From an uncultured Collinsella sp. (GTDB lineage: Bacteria > Actinomycetota > Coriobacteriia > Coriobacteriales > Coriobacteriaceae): DNA of 64,000 nucleotides. The stretch covers positions 1-64,000 of the forward strand of contig CABUHO010000012.1 of assembly GCA_902491395.1 (NCBI GenBank), in the 5' to 3' direction. The translations under genes and the position numbers were made by a program. Shown here in pieces: positions 59,110-64,000 of the stretch (position 1 is its first letter; each line of letters starts with the position of its first letter). The notes below the pieces were generated by a model that was not told where the DNA came from, ran no database searches, and saw only the letters and a program-made list of their open reading frames with translations.

Positions 59110-59874
59110 CTAGTGGCAGCCGCAGGACTCGTGTCCGTCGTGGTCGTGATGGTCGTGACAGCCGCAGGATTCGCCATGCTCGTGGGCGCGCTCGTGGTTG
59201 TGGCCATGGCAGTCGCAGGTGGCCTCGCCGGTCTGTGCGAGCGTGCCGGCAATGAGGGCCTCGACGCAGGCGTCGCAGCTGCCCTGGGCGCCCGCATAGA
59301 CGGTGATGCCCGCTTGGGCGAGAGCGTTGATGGCGCCGCCGCCGATACCGCCGCAGATAAGCGTGTCGACGCCACCGTTGGCAAGCAGACCCGCCAATGC
59401 ACCGTGACCAGTGCCGCCGGTGCCCACGACCTGCTCGTTGAGTACCTTGTCGTCCTGGATGTCGTAGATCTTGAACTGCTCGCTGCGGCCAAAGTGCATA
59501 AAGATGTTGCCGTTGTCGTACGTCGTTGCCACCCTCATGGTGTCGACCTCCTTTGCTGGCCATGCGGCCGTCGTCGTGGTGATGGGGGAGTATGCGATAT
59601 TGCCACCTTCGATGATAAGTGCTCGCCCGTTGACCAGCGCGTTTGCAACCTTGCGATGTGCACGACTGCTGATGGCCGCCACCGTGGCTCGTGCGACGCC
59701 CATGTGCAGGGCGACGGCCTCCTGATTGAGGCCTTCCAGGTCGCATAGGCGCAGGACTTCGAGTTCGTCGACCGTCATGTCGATGGCGTCTCCGCTGGCA
59801 AGGCCGTCAGGGGTAAAGCCGCGGTATTCGGGGATGATCCCAACGCGGCGCAATTTTTCGCGTCTTCCTGCCAT
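59110..59874 (-). CDS. UPF0251 regulator fused to NifX/NifB-type dinitrogenase cofactor domain with His/Cys-rich tail
   Basis: The 254-residue protein joins two parts. Residues 1-100 are a UPF0251/DUF134 DNA-binding domain (DELEVLRLCDLEGLNQE then HMGVARATVAAI). From about 112 to 215 it has a NifX/NifB-associated domain (MRVATTYDNGNIFMHFGRSE ... CGGIGGGAINALAQAGI). The tail is very rich in His, Cys, Gly and Asp and can bind metal. The family is found in iron-sulfur or molybdenum cofactor contexts, often in anaerobes without nitrogenase. GGAGAG precedes the ATG at 59874. Two TGRCATATGTCA palindromes flank its promoter, consistent with self-regulation. Confidence 0.85.
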   Translation of the reverse strand: MAGRREKLRRVGIIPEYRGFTPDGLASGDAIDMTVDELEVLRLCDLEGLNQEAVALHMGVARATVAAISSRAHRKVANALVNGRALIIEGGNIAYSPITTTTAAWPAKEVDTMRVATTYDNGNIFMHFGRSEQFKIYDIQDDKVLNEQVVGTGGTGHGALAGLLANGGVDTLICGGIGGGAINALAQAGITVYAGAQGSCDACVEALIAGTLAQTGEATCDCHGHNHERAHEHGESCGCHDHHDHDGHESCGCH

Positions 59875-59888
59875 ACACTCTCCAAATC

Positions 59889-59900
59889 TGACATATGTCA
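59889..59900. promoter_or_regulatory. Operator TGACATATGTCA, proximal copy
   Basis: A perfect 12-bp palindrome lies just upstream of the regulator gene, covering its predicted transcription start. Confidence 0.65.
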
Positions 59901-59905
59901 ACAAT

Positions 59906-59933
59906 AGAATAGCGAACGTGCGGATTTGCGCAA
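59906..59933 (-). promoter_or_regulatory. Promoter of the UPF0251-NifX gene
   Basis: On the minus strand TTGCGC (59928-59933) and TATTCT (59906-59911) are 16 bases apart. The predicted start lies in the proximal operator; the distal operator begins 9 bases upstream of the -35. Confidence 0.6.
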
Positions 59934-59941
59934 GGAATTTC

Positions 59942-59953
59942 TGGCATATGTCA
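59942..59953. promoter_or_regulatory. Operator TGGCATATGTCA, distal copy
   Basis: A near-perfect copy of the proximal operator, 53 bases away centre to centre (about five helical turns), lies upstream of the regulator's -35 box and in the thyA upstream region. Confidence 0.6.
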
Positions 59954-60040
59954 GAAAATGAGGGCTTATGTTTGGGCTGTGGGGCCGCGTGCGCCTGGGC
60001 TACAATAAAAATTGCTTATAGGCGACTGACAGGAGGGTCA

Positions 60041-60889
60041 ATGAGCAAGGCTGATCAACAGTTTGTATCCATGTGCCGCGATATTCTGGACCATGGCACC
60101 ACCACCGAGGGCCAAAAGGTCCGTCCGGTGTGGGAGGATGGCACCCCTGCCTATACCATTAAAAACTTTGGCGTTACGGCACGCTACGACCTGCGCGAGG
60201 AGTTTCCCGCGCTTACCCTGCGCCGCACGGCGCTTAAGTCTGCGATGGACGAGATCTTGTGGATCTATCAAAAGAAGTCCAATAACGTCCATGACCTCAA
60301 CAGCCATATTTGGGACGAGTGGGCCGACGAGACCGGCTCCATCGGCAAAGCCTACGGGTACCAGATTGGCCAGAAAAGCCATTATGCCGAGGGCGACTTT
60401 GACCAGATGGATCGCGTGCTTTACGACCTTAAGAACACGCCGTACAGCCGCCGCATTATGACGAATACCTATGTGTTTAGCGACTTGTCCGAGATGCACC
60501 TGTATCCGTGCGCCTACAGCGTGACCTATAACGTGACGCAGCGCCCGCAGGACGACAAGCCGACGCTCAACATGATTCTCAACCAGCGCAGCCAGGACAT
60601 TTTGGCCGCGAATAACTGGAACGTGTGCCAGTACGCCATCTTGCTGATGATGGTCGCGCAGTCGGTCGATATGATTCCCGGCGAGCTGCTGCATGTGATT
60701 GCCGATGCCCACATTTACGACCGCCATGTCGACATCGTCCGCGAACTTATCGAGCGTCCGCAGTTTGCGGCGCCCAAGGTAACGCTTAACCCCGATGTGC
60801 ACGATTTCTACGCGTTTACGGCCGACGACCTGATCGTCGAGGGCTACGAGCACGGCCCGCAGGTCAAGAACATCCCCATTGCGGTATAG
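60041..60889 (+). CDS. thyA: Thymidylate synthase ThyA
   Basis: The 282-residue enzyme makes dTMP from dUMP using methylene-tetrahydrofolate. The catalytic Cys lies in LYPCAYS (about residue 154), followed by NQRSQDILAANNWN as the dUMP-binding motif and HIYDRHVD near residue 227-234. ATG 60041 follows AGGAGGG. The sequence differs from the usual Escherichia coli motif QRSxDxxLGxPFN but the class is clear. folA follows nine bases after the stop, so the pair recycles folate together. Confidence 0.93.
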   Translation: MSKADQQFVSMCRDILDHGTTTEGQKVRPVWEDGTPAYTIKNFGVTARYDLREEFPALTLRRTALKSAMDEILWIYQKKSNNVHDLNSHIWDEWADETGSIGKAYGYQIGQKSHYAEGDFDQMDRVLYDLKNTPYSRRIMTNTYVFSDLSEMHLYPCAYSVTYNVTQRPQDDKPTLNMILNQRSQDILAANNWNVCQYAILLMMVAQSVDMIPGELLHVIADAHIYDRHVDIVRELIERPQFAAPKVTLNPDVHDFYAFTADDLIVEGYEHGPQVKNIPIAV

Positions 60890-60898
60890 GTGGCAGGT

Positions 60899-61417
60899 AT
60901 GACGTGTAAGCTTTCTGCCATCGTCGCCGTGTGTGACGACTGGGGCATTGGCTGCGAGGGCGATATGGTCGTGTCCAATCGCGCCGACATGCGCCATTTT
61001 GTGGCGTGTACCAAGGGCTGTCCGGTCATCATGGGACGCAAGACGCTGCTGAGTTTTCCCGGTGGACGTCCGCTCAAGAATCGTCGCAATATCGTGCTCA
61101 CGCGCGACGAGGATTTTACGCCCGAGGGCGTCGACGTGGTGCATAGTATCGGCGAGGCGCTCGCCGCGGTTGCCGATGAGCCCGTTGCCTGGGTGATCGG
61201 CGGCGGCGATGTCTATCGGCAGTTTTTGCCGTACTGCGTGGAGGCCGAGATCACGCATAACCACTGCGTCCATCCCGTGGACACGTACTTTCCCGATTTG
61301 GACGCCGATCCCGCGTGGGAAGTTGCGCGGCGTGGCGGTATTGCCACGATTGCCTCGGGCGAGGGCGACGAGGGTGTCGATTATGAGTTCGTGACGTATC
61401 GTCGCGTTGAGGTGTAA
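60899..61417 (+). CDS. folA: Dihydrofolate reductase FolA
   Basis: The 172-residue enzyme reduces dihydrofolate produced by ThyA. LSAIVAVCDDWGIGCEGDMV is the N-terminal substrate-binding stretch, PVIMGRKTLLSFPGGRPL and VIGGGDVYRQFLP are the cofactor-binding motifs, and a His-Pro-Val-Asp-Thr region ends the active site. ATG 60899 is preferred with AGGTGG before it; GTG 60890 is in frame but has no site. Sequence divergence from E. coli FolA is notable but all main motifs are present. Confidence 0.9.
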   Translation: MTCKLSAIVAVCDDWGIGCEGDMVVSNRADMRHFVACTKGCPVIMGRKTLLSFPGGRPLKNRRNIVLTRDEDFTPEGVDVVHSIGEALAAVADEPVAWVIGGGDVYRQFLPYCVEAEITHNHCVHPVDTYFPDLDADPAWEVARRGGIATIASGEGDEGVDYEFVTYRRVEV

Positions 61418-61526
61418 ATCTCCTATTTCCCCACGGTATTATCGGGTTGGAATGATTGAGGGACGGCGCCTGGCGTCGCCTCGTTTGATATTGATGCTGC
61501 TGTAAGAAGGGTGCGGGCTGGCTGCT

Positions 61527-62441
61527 ATGACTGATGCCGTCGAGGTTCTGCGAATTGATTCGCTCGAGGACGAGCGGCTCGATGCCTACGTGCGACTGAC
61601 CGAGCGCGAGCTGCGCTGCGTGCTGGAGCCGCAAAAGGGCATCTTTATCGCCGAGAGTGCCAAGGTCATAGAGCGTGCGGTGCGCGCCGGATACGAGCCG
61701 GTGAGCTTTCTGTTGGGTGAGCGCTGGCTCGATCAGATGATGCCGCTGTTTGAGCGCCTGGTTGTGCGCGAGGGCGCGGGTCCGGTTCCCGTGTTCGTGG
61801 CCTCCACGGAGCTCATGGAGCAGCTGACGGGCTTTAACGTGACGCGCGGTGCGCTCGCGGCGTTTCGTCGCCCGCGTCAGATTCCGGTTGATGAGTTCTT
61901 GGGCGGCGTCGTCGAGGCGGCGGGGGAGCGCCCGGTGCGCGTATGCGTGCTCGAGGGTATTGTCGACCACACAAACGTGGGCGCGATTTTCCGCTCGGCC
62001 GCCGCGCTCAATGTCGACGGCATTCTGGTGAGCCCTACGTGCTGCGATCCGCTGTATCGTCGCTCGGCTCGTGTGAGCATGGGCACCGTGTTTCAGGTGC
62101 CGTGGACGCGTATCGGCAGTGAGGCGCGCGTGTGGCCGCATGATGGCCTGGCCGCGCTGCGCAATGCCGGATTTTCCTGTGCCGCCATGGCGTTGACGGA
62201 TGACTCCGTTTCGCTGGACGATCCAGTACTGCAGGAGATTGATCGCCTGGCGATCTTTATGGGCACCGAGGGTGCCGGTCTGGGCGCCAAGACCATCGCG
62301 GGCTGTGACCGGGCCGTGCGCATTCCGATGGCGCACGGGGTCGATTCGCTCAACGTGGCCGCGGCGAGTGCCGTCGCCTTTTGGCAGCTGTGCCCGCACG
62401 TGAGCAACGAGTATCACTACCAGCCGGGTTTGTATCACTAG
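61527..62441 (+). CDS. SpoU-family (TrmH-like) RNA 2'-O-methyltransferase
   Basis: The 304-residue protein is a SPOUT-class knotted methyltransferase. A substrate-binding N-domain (1-120) precedes LEGIVDHTNVGAIFRSAAAL (about 148-167, motif 1), FMGTEGAGLGAKTI (motif 2) and IPMAHGVDSLNVAAASAVAFW (motif 3, given here for identification). It probably methylates a 2'-hydroxyl in rRNA or tRNA; the exact site cannot be read from sequence. AAGAAGG weakly precedes the ATG. It stands between folA and a MATE transporter. Confidence 0.88.
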   Translation: MTDAVEVLRIDSLEDERLDAYVRLTERELRCVLEPQKGIFIAESAKVIERAVRAGYEPVSFLLGERWLDQMMPLFERLVVREGAGPVPVFVASTELMEQLTGFNVTRGALAAFRRPRQIPVDEFLGGVVEAAGERPVRVCVLEGIVDHTNVGAIFRSAAALNVDGILVSPTCCDPLYRRSARVSMGTVFQVPWTRIGSEARVWPHDGLAALRNAGFSCAAMALTDDSVSLDDPVLQEIDRLAIFMGTEGAGLGAKTIAGCDRAVRIPMAHGVDSLNVAAASAVAFWQLCPHVSNEYHYQPGLYH

Positions 62442-62566
62442 GCAAATATTTCGCACCGCGCTCTAATTCGGGGTGTTTCGGTTGCCGCCGGCCGGTGCTA
62501 AGCTGGTTTTGGCTTTGGTCTTAAATTGCCGTTTTATTGTTTGACGTACGCTGGTGGGGAGGGCGT

Positions 62567-63916
62567 GTGGCTAAGAAATCTACGGCTATTGATGTAACGC
62601 AGGGTGTCATTTGGCAGCAGCTGCTTTCGCTGTGCGTTCCCATCTTCTTTAGCTCGTTTTTTCAGCAGGCTTACACGCTTATCGGTACCTATATCGTCGG
62701 CCAGTTTGGCGGCAAGCTTGCGCTGGGTGGCATTCAGGCCACGATGGTGCTCACGGAGCTCTGCATTGGTTTTTGCGTTGGCGTCGGTGCCGGCTGCGCG
62801 GTCATTACCGGTCAGTATTTTGGCCAGCACGATGATGAGCGACTGAGTCGTTCGGTCCATACGGCCATGACGCTCGCGCTGGTGGGCGGTATCGTTTTCT
62901 CGATTCTTGGCATAGTGTTCGTTGAGCCCATGCTGGTGCTTATGAACACGCCGCATGAACTACTGGCCGAGGGCGTGGCCTATGCTCGTTGTTATTTTGC
63001 CGCCATGGTTGCGGCGCTGCTGCTCAATATGGGAACGGCATTGCTGCGCGCCGTGGGCGACACGCGCGGCCCCGCCGTGATCATTGCCTCTGGCTGCCTT
63101 GTGAACGTGGTGCTGGATATCATCTTTGTCGCTGTGTTGCATATGGAGGCTCTGGGCTGTGGCATCGCGGTGGCGCTGACCATTTGCTCCAACGCCACGA
63201 TGATCGTGATTCGTATGATGCACGCACCGGGTGCGTGGCGGCTTTCACTGTCCAAACTCGGCATTGATTCTGGCATTTGTAAGAGCATGATCTCGTGTGG
63301 TCTGCCGCTTGGCTTTCAGTCTGCTGCGTATTCGATTTCCAACGTTTTGATTCAGGTGTCGGTTAATTCGTTTGGTGCCGATGTCACCACGGCGTGGGGT
63401 CTTTCGGGCCGTTTGGATGGCATTGTCTGGATGGTTACCGAGGCACTTGGCGTGTCGATCACCACGTTCTCTGCACAGAACTTTGGCGCGCGCAACTACG
63501 AGCGCATGCGCAAGGGCTACCATACGTCGCTCGTGCTGTCGTTTATGCTCATTGGTGGCCTGTCTGCCGTGCTGCTGGTGTTCTCGGGTCCGTTGTCGCG
63601 TCTGTTTGTCGACGATGCTTCGATTTCGGCGTACACCACGACGATTCTTCATTTTATCGCGCCGTTCTACGCGATCTTCTCGATTATCGAAAACGCGTCG
63701 GGCTCCATTCGCGGTGCCGGCGTGAGCTTGCAGCCCATGCTGCTCACGATTTTTGGCACCGTCGTGCTCAGGGTGATCTGGGTGTTTGCGATCATGCCGT
63801 TCGATCCGTCGCTTGAGCACCTGCTGCTTGTTTACCCCGTAACCTGGCTCATCACGGCCACAATGTTCACCATCTACCACCACAGCGGCAACTGGCTAGG
63901 CCGCGCCACCGCCTAG
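62567..63916 (+). CDS. MATE-family efflux transporter
   Basis: The 449-residue protein has 12 membrane segments in two bundles and belongs to the MATE/NorM-like branch of the MOP superfamily. The N-terminal helix with FSSFFQQAYTLIGTYIVGQF and the conserved LRAVGDTRGP between helices 4 and 5 are family features. GTG 62567 is preferred with GGGGAGGG before it; a TTG at 62537 lacks a site. It probably exports drugs or metabolites with sodium or protons. Its TAG stop is supplied by a palindromic repeat element. Confidence 0.9.
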   Translation: MAKKSTAIDVTQGVIWQQLLSLCVPIFFSSFFQQAYTLIGTYIVGQFGGKLALGGIQATMVLTELCIGFCVGVGAGCAVITGQYFGQHDDERLSRSVHTAMTLALVGGIVFSILGIVFVEPMLVLMNTPHELLAEGVAYARCYFAAMVAALLLNMGTALLRAVGDTRGPAVIIASGCLVNVVLDIIFVAVLHMEALGCGIAVALTICSNATMIVIRMMHAPGAWRLSLSKLGIDSGICKSMISCGLPLGFQSAAYSISNVLIQVSVNSFGADVTTAWGLSGRLDGIVWMVTEALGVSITTFSAQNFGARNYERMRKGYHTSLVLSFMLIGGLSAVLLVFSGPLSRLFVDDASISAYTTTILHFIAPFYAIFSIIENASGSIRGAGVSLQPMLLTIFGTVVLRVIWVFAIMPFDPSLEHLLLVYPVTWLITATMFTIYHHSGNWLGRATA

Positions 63917-63942
63917 CCATTGGGGACGTCCGCAATGGCTAG
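63913..63942. repeat. Palindromic element copy 2, carrying stop codons of two convergent genes
   Basis: The 30-bp palindrome has one mismatch and is centred on GGGGACGTCC. It contains TAG at 63914-63916 for the MATE gene and CTA at 63939-63941 for the minus-strand gene. The core matches copy 1 at 43612-43635. Confidence 0.75.
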
Positions 63943-64000
63943 TATTCGATGCCTTGGCGGGCTAGGAGTCCTTCGTCGAAGTAGTGTTTGACGGGGCGCA
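63939..64000 (-). CDS. C-terminal end of an unidentified gene
   Basis: Reading from the right edge on the minus strand gives RPVKHYFDEGLLARQGIEY then TAG. The frame runs off the window, so only 19 residues are seen and no family can be named. Its stop codon lies inside the palindrome that also ends the convergent MATE gene. Confidence 0.6.
   Translation of the reverse strand, partial: RPVKHYFDEGLLARQGIEY

Noticed and set aside
1..64000. CRISPR array
   Set aside because: No set of regularly spaced direct repeats was seen anywhere in the window; only tandem 8-bp boxes at 12107-12124 and palindromes occur.

Overview
The window looks like a chromosome segment of a high-GC Gram-positive bacterium of the class Coriobacteriia, most like Collinsella. 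Supporting signs are about 60% GC housekeeping genes, the rimP-nusA-infB-rbfA-nrnA-truB-ribF-dnaG-rpoD order, a Gram-positive-type Pel cluster, the Asp23-FakA pair, frequent GTG/TTG starts with strong Shine-Dalgarno sites, and a dispersed CATTGGGGAC palindrome. The genus is inferred from gene style and order, not from a search.

Layout. (1) 1-1262: 3' part of a fused dTDP-rhamnose epimerase/reductase gene. (2) 1263-13262: an AT-richer accessory island. It holds a GAF-like membrane protein with a tiny basic partner, two single-pass membrane proteins with beta-rich domains, a secreted transglutaminase-like protein, a scrambled IS21-family remnant, a helicase fused to a PD-(D/E)XK nuclease domain, a subtilisin-like protease coupled to an AAA+ ATPase, and two very small basic-peptide genes divergent from the protease module. 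The island reads as a defence islet. (3) 13792-24887: a tightly overlapping operon for a Pel-like exopolysaccharide (PelD, PelE, PelA-like deacetylase, PelF, PelG), followed without a break by a CotH-kinase lipoprotein, a VTC-type polyphosphate polymerase domain protein and a DUF4956 membrane protein. PelD keeps a c-di-GMP I-site (RxxD) beside a ruined GGDEF motif. (4) 25000-31667: a PLP-fold protein apparently lacking its catalytic lysine, a ModE-like regulator, guaB, leuS behind a long hairpin leader, and a lipoprotein. (5) 31930-43557: one long information-processing operon from rimP to rpoD, with a promoter and an early intrinsic terminator that looks like an attenuator. (6) 43664-43941: two identical tRNA-Asn genes. 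(7) 44100-58993: Asp23, FakA, RecG, RsmD, CoaD, a DivIVA/ATPase-b-like coiled coil, DUF177, L32, PlsX, ACP, RNase III, SMC, FtsY and Ffh, covering lipid synthesis, ribosome and SRP biogenesis and chromosome organisation. (8) 59110-64000: a UPF0251-NifX fusion with paired operators, thyA-folA, an SpoU-type rRNA methyltransferase, a MATE transporter, and the tail of a convergent gene.

Most promising for novelty are the protease/ATPase/mini-peptide module with its repeat-containing promoter, the Pel operon with its CotH-VTC-DUF4956 extension, the leuS leader hairpin, and the palindromic element that supplies stop codons to two convergent genes.
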